DNA from: Serratia nevei
GTDB lineage: Bacteria; Pseudomonadota; Gammaproteobacteria; Enterobacterales; Enterobacteriaceae
Assembly (NCBI RefSeq): GCF_024160145.1
Contig: NZ_JAMYWQ010000018.1
Coordinates: 36,216-100,215, forward strand
Reading direction: 5' to 3'
DNA length: 64,000 nt
A program made the translations under genes and the position numbers. Each line of letters begins with the position of its first letter. Within the stretch, counting starts at the first letter, position 1. Positions 1-8,668 of this stretch are shown piece by piece. A model generated the notes under the pieces. The model ran no database searches and had not been told where the DNA came from. It saw only the letters and a list, made by a program, of their open reading frames with translations.

Positions 1-2
1 AA

Positions 3-974
3 CGCGCCTATATCGGCTTTTACTACGAAGATTTTCTGGCGGTGAACGGCCCGGACAGTTTTCAACAGGTGGCCGCCTTCTCGAAAAGCGACTGGGCCTT
101 GCGCACCAGCCAATGGCCGCGTTATCAGGCGGCGCTGCCGCGGCTCGCTCAGCTGGTCGATGTCGGTTCGCTCTACAATCAGAGCTTTGACTTCGAACGC
201 CTGCTGACCACGCGGCCAGACCTGCTGATCCTGGCGAAATGGCAGCTCGACGGCTTCGCCAACTACCTGCCGGTGCTGCAACAGCTCAACATTCCTTACA
301 TCGTCGTCGACTTCAACCAGGGCGCGGAAGTCAAGCTCGCCAGCATTCGGGCCATGGGCCAGGCGATGGGCCACCCCGAGCGGGCGGAACAGCTGGCCAG
401 CGAATATCGGCAGAGCCTTGAAGATACTGAGCGGCGTATTCGCGAGGCGCAGCTGCCGCCACCGACCGCTTATATCGAACTCGGCGACAAGGGGCCCGGC
501 GAATACAGCAGCAGCTATGGCGCCTCCGTCTGGGGGCCGCTGTTACAGCTGGCCGGCGCCCGCAATATCGCCGCCGGCGTCGTCGGTAGCCCCGCGCCTT
601 TACGCGCCGACTATGTACTGACCCAAAAGCCGGACGTCATTTTCCTCGCCGGCGGCGACTGGGAAAACATGCCGAACGCCGTACCGATGGGCTACGGCGC
701 ACAGGCGGCGCCCCTTCAGGCGCGCCTTGCTCAGTACGCCCGGCGTGCCGGTTGGCCGCAGCTGCCGGCGATAAAAGACCAGCGCCTCTATGCGCTCTAC
801 CACGGCGGCGCGCGCACGGTTTACGACTTCATTTTTGTGCAGTATCTGGCGAAAGCCCTCTATCCCGCCGCGTTTGCCGACGTTGATCCCCCACGCAACC
901 TGGCGCGGTTCTACCGCCAATACTTACCGATAGAGGCTGACGGCGTCTTCCTGCAACGCTGGCAAGGAGAGTAG
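3..974 (+). CDS. ABC transporter substrate-binding protein, iron/metallophore type (5' end outside window)
   Basis: The frame is open from the first bases, with no stop upstream of the first in-window GTG at 42, so the true start and signal peptide lie outside the window. The visible ~323 residues fit a class III periplasmic binding protein of the siderophore/cobalamin type (FecB/BtuF fold). Features include 'DLLILAKW', a GSPAPLRADYV segment and a C-terminal helical lobe. It is followed 2 bp later by a FecCD permease and then an ATPase, and by opine-metallophore biosynthesis genes. The inferred role is to capture a metal-metallophore complex in the periplasm. The family call is firm; the ligand is inferred from context only. 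Confidence 0.85.
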   Translation, partial: RAYIGFYYEDFLAVNGPDSFQQVAAFSKSDWALRTSQWPRYQAALPRLAQLVDVGSLYNQSFDFERLLTTRPDLLILAKWQLDGFANYLPVLQQLNIPYIVVDFNQGAEVKLASIRAMGQAMGHPERAEQLASEYRQSLEDTERRIREAQLPPPTAYIELGDKGPGEYSSSYGASVWGPLLQLAGARNIAAGVVGSPAPLRADYVLTQKPDVIFLAGGDWENMPNAVPMGYGAQAAPLQARLAQYARRAGWPQLPAIKDQRLYALYHGGARTVYDFIFVQYLAKALYPAAFADVDPPRNLARFYRQYLPIEADGVFLQRWQGE

Positions 975-976
975 CC

Positions 977-2017
977 GTGGCCCACACAGGACGTGCGTTT
1001 TTGCAACGGCGCAGGCAGCGCCGCGGGCTATTGACGCTGGCGCTGCTCGGCGCGCTGCTGGCGGCCGCCGTCATCGATCTGACCGTCGGCGCCGCAAATC
1101 TTAGCCTCTCGGATATCCTGCCCCTGCTTTGGCCCGGCTCGGCGCCAGGCAACGAGCTGCATCAGGTGGTTTTCTGGTCGATTCGTTTACCGATGACGCT
1201 CACCGCTCTGGTGGTGGGCGCCAGCCTGGCGCTGGCCGGTCTGTTGATGCAGACCGTGCTGGCCAACCCCCTCGCCAGCCCGTATACGCTGGGGATCTCG
1301 GCCGCAGCGGGGTTTGGCGCGGCGCTGTCGATCATCACCGGATTCAGCCTGGGCGGCGCGCTGGCCCTGGGCACGCCGCTGCTGGCTTCGTTGATGGCGC
1401 TGTTGGCCTGCGTGCCTATCTATCTGCTGGGACAGCGCCGCGGCATGACGCCGCAAATCTTGGTGCTGAGCGGCATCGTGGTGCTGTTCTTCTTTCAGTC
1501 GCTGCAATCCCTGCTGCTGTTTCTGGCCTCGCCGGAGGCCATGCAGCAAATCGTCTTCTGGCTGTTCGGCAGCCTGCTCAAAGCCAATATGCACGGCGTG
1601 GCGATCGCTGGCGGCGTCCTGTTCTGCGCGCTGGTCGTCAGCCTGCGGCTGGCCTGGCGCCTGACCGCACTGTCCGCCGGCGAAGAACAGGCCCAGGGGC
1701 TGGGCATCAACGTCAGCGCGCTGCGCAAGCTGGCCTTTCTGCTGGCGACCTTACTGACGGCCGCCTCGGTCTCGTTTGTCGGCACCATCGGGTTCGTCGG
1801 GCTGATCGCCCCGCATTTCGCCCGTTTTCTGGTGGGCGAGGATCAACGCTATCTGATCTGCATTTCCGCCCTTTGCGGCAGCCTGCTGCTGCTGTGCGCG
1901 TCGATCGTCGCCAAATTGGTGCTGCCGAACGGCGTGGTGCCCATCGGCATCGTTATCGCCTTGATCGGCGTGCCGGTGCTGTTCTACTTCGTCACCCGAC
2001 AGGTTAAACGCCCATGA
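977..2017 (+). CDS. FecCD-family ABC transporter permease
   Basis: Inner-membrane permease of 346 residues, the usual size for BtuC/FecCD proteins, with about ten hydrophobic segments. It has the family landmarks 'GASLALAGLLMQ' near residue 80 and 'FVGLIAPHFAR' near residue 275, which is the conserved loop before the last helices. A basic N-terminus precedes the first membrane segment. The GTG start at 977 lies 2 bp after the binding-protein stop with a purine-rich ribosome site (caaggagag) inside the upstream gene. The 3' end overlaps the ATPase by 4 bp (ATGA). Only one permease gene is present, so it presumably acts as a homodimer. Confidence 0.9.
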   Translation: MAHTGRAFLQRRRQRRGLLTLALLGALLAAAVIDLTVGAANLSLSDILPLLWPGSAPGNELHQVVFWSIRLPMTLTALVVGASLALAGLLMQTVLANPLASPYTLGISAAAGFGAALSIITGFSLGGALALGTPLLASLMALLACVPIYLLGQRRGMTPQILVLSGIVVLFFFQSLQSLLLFLASPEAMQQIVFWLFGSLLKANMHGVAIAGGVLFCALVVSLRLAWRLTALSAGEEQAQGLGINVSALRKLAFLLATLLTAASVSFVGTIGFVGLIAPHFARFLVGEDQRYLICISALCGSLLLLCASIVAKLVLPNGVVPIGIVIALIGVPVLFYFVTRQVKRP

Positions 2018-2799
2018 CTCAACTGACCCTCACCGGCGTCGGCGTCACGCTGCATCGACGCCAGCTGTTAGCCGATGTTTCATTGGCCTGGCCGGAGGCA
2101 AAGCTCGGCGGCATCATCGGGCCCAACGGCGCCGGCAAATCGACGCTGCTCAAAGCGATCAATCGCATGCTGCCGCACAGCGGCGCTATCGCCTACCGCG
2201 AGCGCCCGCTCGATCCGAACACCAGCCGCATCGCCTATGTGCCGCAGCTCAATCGCAGCGAATCGGCGTTGACCGCGTTTGACATGGTGCTGCTGGGCAA
2301 GGTACGGCAGTTGGGGTGGCGCGTCAGCGCCGCACAGGCCGACGCGGTCGAACAGGCGCTGGCGGAATGCGGCATTTCCGCACTTGCCGATCGCCCTTTC
2401 AACCGCCTCAGCGGCGGGCAGCGGCAGTTGGTGATGTTGGCGCAGGCCTTCGTCTCTCAGCCGCAGCTTATTTTACTCGACGAGCCCACCAGCGCGCTGG
2501 ACATCCACCATCAGCTGCGCGTGCTCAATCAGATCGCCGACTACAGCCGGCGTCATCGCTGCATCACGCTGCTGGTGATCCACGATCTGGGGCTGGCGCT
2601 GCGCTACTGCCATTCTCTCACCCTGCTCGAGCACGGACGCGTCATTTGCCACGGCAGCACCCATCAGATGATGGAGCACCCGATGATGTCCCGCGTATTT
2701 GGCGTCGGTATCGAAAGCGGCGTCAGCCCGCAGGGCTACCCCTTTCTGCTGCCGACACGGCTGTTACACGCACACGGAGAACCCCCATGTACACTTTGA
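2014..2799 (+). CDS. ABC transporter ATPase, FecE/BtuD type
   Basis: Cytoplasmic ATPase of 261 residues that powers the preceding permease. It has Walker A (GPNGAGKST), a Q-loop (VPQLNRSES), signature LSGGQRQ, Walker B (LILLDEPT) and an H-loop (VIHDLG) in the expected order. It overlaps the permease by 4 bp and the next gene by 13 bp, so the whole set is translationally coupled. The C-terminal ~40 residues resemble the usual tail of iron-chelate ATPases. Substrate specificity cannot be read from the ATPase; the linked metallophore genes suggest an opine-type chelate. Confidence 0.92.
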   Translation: MTQLTLTGVGVTLHRRQLLADVSLAWPEAKLGGIIGPNGAGKSTLLKAINRMLPHSGAIAYRERPLDPNTSRIAYVPQLNRSESALTAFDMVLLGKVRQLGWRVSAAQADAVEQALAECGISALADRPFNRLSGGQRQLVMLAQAFVSQPQLILLDEPTSALDIHHQLRVLNQIADYSRRHRCITLLVIHDLGLALRYCHSLTLLEHGRVICHGSTHQMMEHPMMSRVFGVGIESGVSPQGYPFLLPTRLLHAHGEPPCTL

Positions 2800-3584
2800 C
2801 CAAGGCGGACATGCTGGCCCAGCTCGCCGGCCTGCAACAGGAAATCCACCAGCTTCACCGTTCCGCCCGGCAAGATCGGCGCCATTTTTCCCTGTTGGAA
2901 CGCCGCTTCAGCCGCCTGCAGACCTTTAACGATCTGCCGCAGCTGCAGGCCTATCGCCGCAAGCTGGAAAACGATCGCTCGATAACGGCGCAAATCACCC
3001 GGCTGCGAGCGGTGGCCAATGCCGCCTTGTGCGATTACGAAAAGCATCGCGTCGCCACGCTCTGCCGGGCACCGGCTCAGACCAACGCCTACCTGAGCAG
3101 CTTCGATAACGCGCTGCAGCTGGAGATCGCCGCCGCCGACATCAAACCGGCTGAAAGGGTGTTGCTGGTGGGCAGCGGCGCCTTGCCCACCACCGCGCTG
3201 GCGCTGGTCGCCAGGCTCTCCGCCAGCGTCATTTGCTACGATTGCGACCCGGCGGCCCAGCGTTCCGCCCGCCGCCTCACGCGCCATCTGGAGCTGACAC
3301 GGCAAATACGCTGCATTGATGAATTGAACGACCTGACTGAACGCGACCTCGATCACATCATCATCGCCTCTCTGGTGGCGGACAAACAAACCTTGTTGAC
3401 GCAGCTGCGACCGTTGTTGCCCCCGCGCGGCAAATTGCTGCTGCGCTACGGCAATGGCCTTAAGTCGATCTTCAACTGCCCTTATCACCATCAGGCCACC
3501 GGTTCTCCCTGGCGCATCAGCGGTAAACCGATCGCCACTCCGCTGTACGACCTTTTGATTTTGGAGCCTTACCGCCATGCATAA
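2787..3584 (+). CDS. cntL: Nicotianamine synthase-like opine metallophore synthase (CntL type)
   Basis: A 265-residue protein with an N-terminal helical region (about residues 1-110) followed by a SAM-binding domain with the NAS-family loop VLLVGSGALPTTALALV near residue 130. The CntL family transfers an aminobutyrate group from S-adenosylmethionine to histidine, giving the backbone of staphylopine or pseudopaline type metallophores. Start ATG 2787 is chosen because cacggaga precedes it and the longer frame runs inside the ATPase gene. It overlaps the dehydrogenase gene by 8 bp. The assignment rests on the SAM motif, the size and the adjacent opine dehydrogenase. Whether L- or D-histidine is used cannot be told; no CntK-like racemase is in the window. 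Confidence 0.8.
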   Translation: MYTLTKADMLAQLAGLQQEIHQLHRSARQDRRHFSLLERRFSRLQTFNDLPQLQAYRRKLENDRSITAQITRLRAVANAALCDYEKHRVATLCRAPAQTNAYLSSFDNALQLEIAAADIKPAERVLLVGSGALPTTALALVARLSASVICYDCDPAAQRSARRLTRHLELTRQIRCIDELNDLTERDLDHIIIASLVADKQTLLTQLRPLLPPRGKLLLRYGNGLKSIFNCPYHHQATGSPWRISGKPIATPLYDLLILEPYRHA

Positions 3585-4884
3585 CGCCTTTCCTACCCTG
3601 ATCCTCGGCGCCGGTCCGGCGGCGATCCAATTGGCTGCGGATATCCAGGCCGCGGCCGACACGCGCATCGGCCTGTACAATCGCCCCAGCGAGAAAGGGC
3701 AACGCCTGAAGGCGCATCTGGCGCACACGCCCAGTCTGCATCTGGAAGGCGTCGGCAAGGCGCGGCAGACCCAGCGCGATGCGCAGGTGACAGTAGACAG
3801 CTACTGCGACGATCTGTCGCTCATCGGCGGCGACTGGCAGCGGCTGATCCTCGCCGTGCCCGCCGATCGCTACTACGAGGTGCTGCGGCAGGTGCCGTGG
3901 GCCACCTTACCCCACCTGCGTTCGTTGATCCTGCTTTCCCCGTCCATCGGCTCCGGCCTGATGGTGCAAAACCTGCTGCAGGCGGCTGGCCAATCCCACG
4001 TCGGGATCATCAGTCTGTCCAGTTATTACGCCGACACCAAATATCAGGATGCGGCGCAGCCCTACCGCGCCTATACCAAAGCCTTTAAACAGCGGATCTA
4101 TCTCGCGGCCCAAAGCCCGGCGTCAGACGGCGCCGAACTCGACTGGATCGGCTTGGTGCTGGCGCGTCACGCTATCGACGCCCGTCGCTGCGACAGCCTG
4201 CTGGCCGCCGAGCGCTTCAGCATCACCAACTATGTTCATCCGCCGCTGGCGCTGGCCGACACCACGCTGCAGGCGATATTCCAGCCGCAGGCGCCGGTGC
4301 AATACCTGTATAAAACCTATCCCGAAGGGCCCCTCTGTCCCGAGGTTATCGCCGATATGCTCGAACTGTCGCAGGATTACAAAAGGCTGCTCAACCATCT
4401 CGGCGTCGAAGAGATCAACCTGCTGCGCTTTTTGAACGACGACAGCTACCCGGTTCCCTCCCGCATGGTGAGCCGCCGCTGGATTGACCATTTCCCGCAG
4501 CTCACGCCGGCGGAACAAGGCTATGCGCTGTTTACGCGCTATACCGCACTGCTGATCGAACCCTATTCCGAACCGGACGCGCAGGGTCGCTACTATGATT
4601 TTTCCGCCGTCAGGGTTGCCCGCGTCTTTCAGGATGCTCAAGGGCTGTGGTGCCTGCCGCGCGTGCCGCTGGAAGACGTGCGAAAACTCCGCGCGCTGGT
4701 CTTGCTGGCGCAGCGGCTTGGCATCGAGATGCCCACCGCCCAGCGCCTGTTGGCGCGCTTTCAGCAGGCGCTGCAAAGCTTCGTCACCCGGATCGGCGCC
4801 GAGCATTGCCATCATTCGTTGTTGGACGATACCTGCGACGAACAGGCGGCCATCACCTACCGTCAGTGGCGGGGGCAAGCATGA
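3577..4884 (+). CDS. cntM: Opine metallophore dehydrogenase (staphylopine/pseudopaline/yersinopine dehydrogenase family)
   Basis: A 435-residue protein starting with a dinucleotide-binding signature LILGAGPAAIQLA at residues 9-21. Family members (CntM/ODH) reductively condense the CntL product with an alpha-keto acid, pyruvate or alpha-ketoglutarate, using NAD(P)H. Length, N-terminal Rossmann motif and the internal 'FLNDDSYPVPSRMVSRRWIDHFP' region (split here only for reference; residues ~286-308) fit the family. It overlaps the upstream gene by 8 bp and the exporter by 4 bp. The alpha-keto acid preference decides whether the product resembles pseudopaline or staphylopine/yersinopine and cannot be read with confidence. 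Confidence 0.82.
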   Translation: MHNAFPTLILGAGPAAIQLAADIQAAADTRIGLYNRPSEKGQRLKAHLAHTPSLHLEGVGKARQTQRDAQVTVDSYCDDLSLIGGDWQRLILAVPADRYYEVLRQVPWATLPHLRSLILLSPSIGSGLMVQNLLQAAGQSHVGIISLSSYYADTKYQDAAQPYRAYTKAFKQRIYLAAQSPASDGAELDWIGLVLARHAIDARRCDSLLAAERFSITNYVHPPLALADTTLQAIFQPQAPVQYLYKTYPEGPLCPEVIADMLELSQDYKRLLNHLGVEEINLLRFLNDDSYPVPSRMVSRRWIDHFPQLTPAEQGYALFTRYTALLIEPYSEPDAQGRYYDFSAVRVARVFQDAQGLWCLPRVPLEDVRKLRALVLLAQRLGIEMPTAQRLLARFQQALQSFVTRIGAEHCHHSLLDDTCDEQAAITYRQWRGQA

Positions 4885-5726
4885 ATCAGGGTGCGCTGCT
4901 GGCTATTTTCGCCTCGCTGATTTTCAGCGTCATGAATGCACTGGTCAAAACCATCGCCGACGACATCCCCACCGGGGAAATCGTGTTCTTTCGCAGCAGC
5001 ATCGGCTGCCTGCTGGTTCTGCTGCTGATGTATCGCCACGGCGTCGCCTTCAGCCGCGAGGACCGGCCGCTGCTGGTATTACGAGGCACTATGGGTGGGA
5101 TGTATCTCATCTGTTATTTTTACAGCATCGCTCACCTCACGCTGGCCGACGCCAGCATGCTGGCCTACCTGTCGCCGTTTTTCTCCATTCTGCTTTCCTT
5201 GCTGGTGCTGCGTGAACGGATCAGCGCCAACACCGCATTTTGGCTGGCGCTGGTCATCATCGGCGCCGTGCTGCTGGTGCGGCCGTGGCATTTCTCAACG
5301 TATACCCTGGCGTCGCTGGTCGGCGTGATGAGCGCGGTGTTCGCCGCCATCGCCTATCTGTCGGTCAACAAGCTCAGCAAACGCCACCACAACTACGAGA
5401 TCGTGTTCTATTTCCTGTTTATCGCGACGCTGATCTCGCTGCCGCTGATGTGGAACGCCTTCGTCTGGCCCAACGTCTACCAGTTTGCCATCCTGCTCGC
5501 CATCGCCCTGGTATCGCTGTTGGGACAGGTTGTCTTAACCCAGGCCTTTTCCTCCGATAATCTGATCGTGGTGTCGGTGGTGCGCTATATCGGCATCGTT
5601 TTCAATATTGCCTGGGGCTGGCTGTTCTGGCACGAAGTCCCGCTGTTGCTGTCGCTGCTCGGCTGCCTGCTGGTGGTGGTTTCCTGCGTCCAGCTCGGGC
5701 TGCGCCACCGCAAGAAAGCCGTCTGA
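4881..5726 (+). CDS. cntI: EamA/DMT-family transporter, probable metallophore exporter (CntI type)
   Basis: Ten-helix drug/metabolite transporter of 281 residues with two EamA repeats. The start ATG 4881 overlaps the dehydrogenase stop (ATGA); longer in-frame starts lie inside the upstream gene and would encode a charged, non-membrane N-terminus. In the Pseudomonas pseudopaline operon an EamA protein (CntI) exports the finished metallophore across the inner membrane; position as last gene of a coupled synthase-dehydrogenase set supports the same job here. Many EamA proteins have other substrates, so the function is inferred from linkage. Confidence 0.78.
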   Translation: MNQGALLAIFASLIFSVMNALVKTIADDIPTGEIVFFRSSIGCLLVLLLMYRHGVAFSREDRPLLVLRGTMGGMYLICYFYSIAHLTLADASMLAYLSPFFSILLSLLVLRERISANTAFWLALVIIGAVLLVRPWHFSTYTLASLVGVMSAVFAAIAYLSVNKLSKRHHNYEIVFYFLFIATLISLPLMWNAFVWPNVYQFAILLAIALVSLLGQVVLTQAFSSDNLIVVSVVRYIGIVFNIAWGWLFWHEVPLLLSLLGCLLVVVSCVQLGLRHRKKAV

Positions 5727-5746
5727 GCCGCGCGTAACGCGGCCAT

Positions 5747-5774
5747 AAAAAAACGCACCCGAAGGTGCGTTTTT
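5747..5774. terminator. Bidirectional rho-independent terminator
   Basis: A stem AACGCACC / GGTGCGTT around 'cgaa' is flanked by A-runs on the left and T-runs on the right. It can end the metallophore operon on the plus strand and prc on the minus strand, which converge here. Confidence 0.85.
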
Positions 5775-5793
5775 CATCCTGCCTGGCGCGGCC

Positions 5794-7842
5794 TTATTTG
5801 GCCGGCGCCGGCTGCTGAGCGGGCTGATCTTTTTCCAGATGAGCCAGGTCCAGCGCGATATGCACGGTTTCGTCCAGGTACGGATCCGGTTCCTGGTAAT
5901 CCTTCGGCAGATCGTCGAGCGATTTCAGCGGCTTCTTGCCCGCGCGTTCCAGACGCTCGTTGATGCGTTTCAGACGGATCGCGTCGTCATCGTGGTTCTC
6001 TTTCTCGCGCACCGCCAGATTGAGGGACACGATGTTGCGTTTATCCTTCAGCGCCTTGTAATGCGCGATATCCTGCGCGATGTACTGGAACTCCGGATTC
6101 TGCGCGATGCGCTGCTGGTGATCTTTCAGCAGCTCCGGCTCGAACGGCGCCATATCGCCGGTCTTGCTGTAGGTTGCCGCGTTGATGCTGTCCCACGGCA
6201 TGGCGTTGTCTTCAAACGCTTCGCCGGTTTCCGCCGGATCGACGCCGGTCGGCATCAGAATGTCCGGAGTTACCCCTTTGCGCTGGGTGCTGCCGCCGTT
6301 GACGCGGTAGAACTTCTGAATGGTGTACTGCACCGACCCCAGCGCCGGCCACTCAGGGCGCAGCATCTGATCGTAGATACGGTTCAGCGAACGGTACTGC
6401 TGCACGGTGCCTTTGCCGAAGGTCGGTTCGCCAACGATCAGCGCACGGCCGTAATCCTGCATCGCCGCCGCGAAGATCTCGGAGGCGGAGGCGCTGAAGC
6501 GATCGACCAGCACCACCAGCGGGCCTTTGTAGTAGGTCACGCCGTCGGTGTCGGCGTCTTCACGCACTTTGCCGTTGTTGTCGCGCACCTGCACCACCGG
6601 GCCGCTCGGAATGAACAGGCCGGACAGCGACACAGCTTCGGTCAGCGCGCCGCCGCCGTTGGTGCGCAGATCGATGATCACGCTCTTGACGTTCTGCTTG
6701 GCCATCTTCTGCAGCTGCACTTTCACGTCATCGGTCAGACCGACGTAGAAGCCTGGGATATCGAACACCGCCACCTTTTCTTTGCCGACGGTCTTGATGG
6801 TCATTTTCACCGCGCGGTCTTCCAGGCGGATCCGCTCGCGGGTCAAGGTGACCACGCGGGTTTTGGTGCCCTTGCCGGCCGGCAGGATCTCCAGGCGCAC
6901 CTTGCTGCCCTTCGGCCCTTTGATCAATGACACCACGTCGTCCAGGCGCCAGCCGATCACGTCCACCATCGGTTTGCCGGCCTGGCCGACGCCGACGATG
7001 CGATCGCCCACGGTGATCGCCTTGCTCTTCGCCGCCGGGCCGCCCGGCACCATCGAGTTGATCAGGGTGTAGTCGTCATCCATCTGCAGCACCGCGCCGA
7101 TGCCTTCCAGCGACAGGCTCATCTCGGTGTTGAACTGCTCGGTGTTGCGCGGAGACAGGTAGTTGGTGTGCGGATCGATTTCATGCGCAAAGGCATTCAT
7201 CGCCAGCTGGAAGACGTCTTCGCTGTTGCTTTGCGTCAGGCGCTTGATAGCGAACTGATAACGCTTGGTCAGCGTGTCGCGGATTTCTTTGTCGGTCTTG
7301 CCGGTCAGCTTGAGGTTCAGCTCGTCATAGGTGACTTTCGCATCCCACAGGCTATCCAGCTCGGCCTTGTCTTTCGGCCACGGCGCTTTGCTGCGGTCGA
7401 GATCGATAGTGCCGTTGCCGGTGAAGTTCATCGGCTTTTCCAGCAGCGACAACGCATAGGTGTATCGCTCGAAACGGCGTTTCTGCGCCAGATTGAACAG
7501 CGCGTAGAAGGTATCCAGCTTGCCGGTTTTCAGCTCTTCGCCAACCTGATCGCGTTTGCCGGCGAACTGTGCCACGTCGGAGGCCAGCAACACGTTATGG
7601 TTGTAGTCCAGCATGTTCAGGTAGCGATCGAAGATCTTGCCTGAAAACTCCGCGTCGAGGGCGAACTGGCGGTAATGAGAGCGAGTGAAGCGCGAGGTGA
7701 CGCGCTCACTCACCGTAGCGTGCTGGGGTTCCTGATGCAGCTGGGGCAATTGATCGATGCGGATGTTGGCTGTTTCCGCGCCGTAACTGACACCCGCCCA
7801 CAGCAGCCCTGCAATCGCTGTTAATCTGACGAATTTGTTCAT
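5794..7842 (-). CDS. prc: Tail-specific periplasmic protease Prc (Tsp)
   Basis: C-terminal processing protease of 682 residues, equal in length to the E. coli enzyme. It has an N-terminal signal peptide, a PDZ domain in the middle ('SLSLEGIGAVLQ' to 'EILPAGKG') and the S41 catalytic region with the serine in FSASASEIF and the lysine in GEPTFGKGTVQQ (about residues 452 and 477 by colinearity with E. coli). It degrades misfolded or ssrA-tagged periplasmic proteins and controls peptidoglycan hydrolases such as MepS. The start at MNKFVRL is preferred over an in-frame start 16 codons upstream because the signal peptide begins there. It lies 19 bp downstream of proQ. Confidence 0.97.
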   Translation of the reverse strand: MNKFVRLTAIAGLLWAGVSYGAETANIRIDQLPQLHQEPQHATVSERVTSRFTRSHYRQFALDAEFSGKIFDRYLNMLDYNHNVLLASDVAQFAGKRDQVGEELKTGKLDTFYALFNLAQKRRFERYTYALSLLEKPMNFTGNGTIDLDRSKAPWPKDKAELDSLWDAKVTYDELNLKLTGKTDKEIRDTLTKRYQFAIKRLTQSNSEDVFQLAMNAFAHEIDPHTNYLSPRNTEQFNTEMSLSLEGIGAVLQMDDDYTLINSMVPGGPAAKSKAITVGDRIVGVGQAGKPMVDVIGWRLDDVVSLIKGPKGSKVRLEILPAGKGTKTRVVTLTRERIRLEDRAVKMTIKTVGKEKVAVFDIPGFYVGLTDDVKVQLQKMAKQNVKSVIIDLRTNGGGALTEAVSLSGLFIPSGPVVQVRDNNGKVREDADTDGVTYYKGPLVVLVDRFSASASEIFAAAMQDYGRALIVGEPTFGKGTVQQYRSLNRIYDQMLRPEWPALGSVQYTIQKFYRVNGGSTQRKGVTPDILMPTGVDPAETGEAFEDNAMPWDSINAATYSKTGDMAPFEPELLKDHQQRIAQNPEFQYIAQDIAHYKALKDKRNIVSLNLAVREKENHDDDAIRLKRINERLERAGKKPLKSLDDLPKDYQEPDPYLDETVHIALDLAHLEKDQPAQQPAPAK

Positions 7843-7861
7843 GCCTTGGTTGGCCTCCGTA

Positions 7862-8572
7862 TCAGAACTGCAAGTGTTCTGCGCGCACAATCATCGCCAG
7901 ACCGGAAGAGAGCTGCACACGTACGCCATCTTTAGCGATTTCGAGTACGGTAGCATCCATCGCGCTCTTGCCTGCTCTGACTTTGATTTCCTGGCCAATT
8001 TGCAGTTTAGAGATATCCGTGACTGGCGCATAACGCGGCTGGTTTTCCTCTTTTGCTGCACGAGGTTGACGAGCTGGCTGTGGGCGAGTTTGTGGGCGCG
8101 GCTTGCGGTTTTCCGGCGCGGCTCCGCCTTCGCGACGTGCAGCAGGCTTTTTACCGGCTGGGCGCGGACGGCGTGGCGCGGCATCGGCGGATTCACCGGC
8201 GGCTTCACGTTTTTTGGCGTTTTGTTCGGCACGCTGTGCCTGAACGCGCGCTTTGGCTTCTTCAAGCTGCTGGCGAGCATGATCGACATGCTGCTGTTCC
8301 AGTTCACCGCACGGATTGCCGTCCAGATCGACGCGCTGCGCGCCAACTTTGACGCCGTACAGGTAACGCCAGCTTGAGGTGTACAGGCGCAGGGCAGAAC
8401 GCAATTGCGTTTTGCTGAGATTCTCTTCCCCCTGCACGCGCTCTACCAAATCCTGAAAAATACCGATTTTCAGCGGACGAGCTTCGCCTTCGGCGCTAAA
8501 GCAGAGCGGAAAACGCTCGGCAAGAAAAGCAATGACTTCTTTACTAGAGTTCAACTTAGGTTGATTTTCCAT
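7862..8572 (-). CDS. proQ: RNA chaperone ProQ
   Basis: A 236-residue protein with an N-terminal FinO/ProQ domain (about residues 1-120, including '[14 protein letters not shown]'), a long basic Ala/Arg/Lys-rich linker (about 125-180) and a C-terminal Tudor-like domain ('[17 protein letters not shown]'). ProQ binds structured sRNAs and mRNA 3' ends and was first found through its effect on ProP activity. It is the first gene of a proQ-prc unit in the usual enterobacterial order. A 20-bp perfect palindrome that includes a TATAAT hexamer lies 50 bp upstream (see 8622). Confidence 0.97.
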   Translation of the reverse strand: MENQPKLNSSKEVIAFLAERFPLCFSAEGEARPLKIGIFQDLVERVQGEENLSKTQLRSALRLYTSSWRYLYGVKVGAQRVDLDGNPCGELEQQHVDHARQQLEEAKARVQAQRAEQNAKKREAAGESADAAPRRPRPAGKKPAARREGGAAPENRKPRPQTRPQPARQPRAAKEENQPRYAPVTDISKLQIGQEIKVRAGKSAMDATVLEIAKDGVRVQLSSGLAMIVRAEHLQF

Positions 8573-8621
8573 GAAATTTCCTGATTACAACGGTATTGCC
8601 AACAAGCCACAGGCATGAACA

Positions 8622-8641
8622 GGCGTCATTATAATGACGCC
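8622..8641. promoter_or_regulatory. Perfect 20-bp palindrome overlapping a TATAAT element upstream of proQ
   Basis: GGCGTCATTA followed directly by its reverse complement TAATGACGCC, with no spacer. TATAAT sits at the centre on either strand, so on the minus strand it could serve as the proQ -10 box, 50 bp from the start codon. A palindrome without a loop suits a dimeric DNA-binding protein better than an RNA hairpin. No factor is assigned. Confidence 0.5.
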
Positions 8642-8668
8642 ATCGGTAATTGCCACGTTAACCGTCGA

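Noticed and set aside
42..974. GTG at 42 as the start of the binding-protein gene
   Set aside because: The frame is open back to the window edge and the signal peptide is missing, so the start lies outside.
4647..4880. N-terminal extension of the EamA exporter
   Set aside because: It lies inside the dehydrogenase gene and is not membrane-like; the ATGA overlap at 4881 is a normal coupled start.
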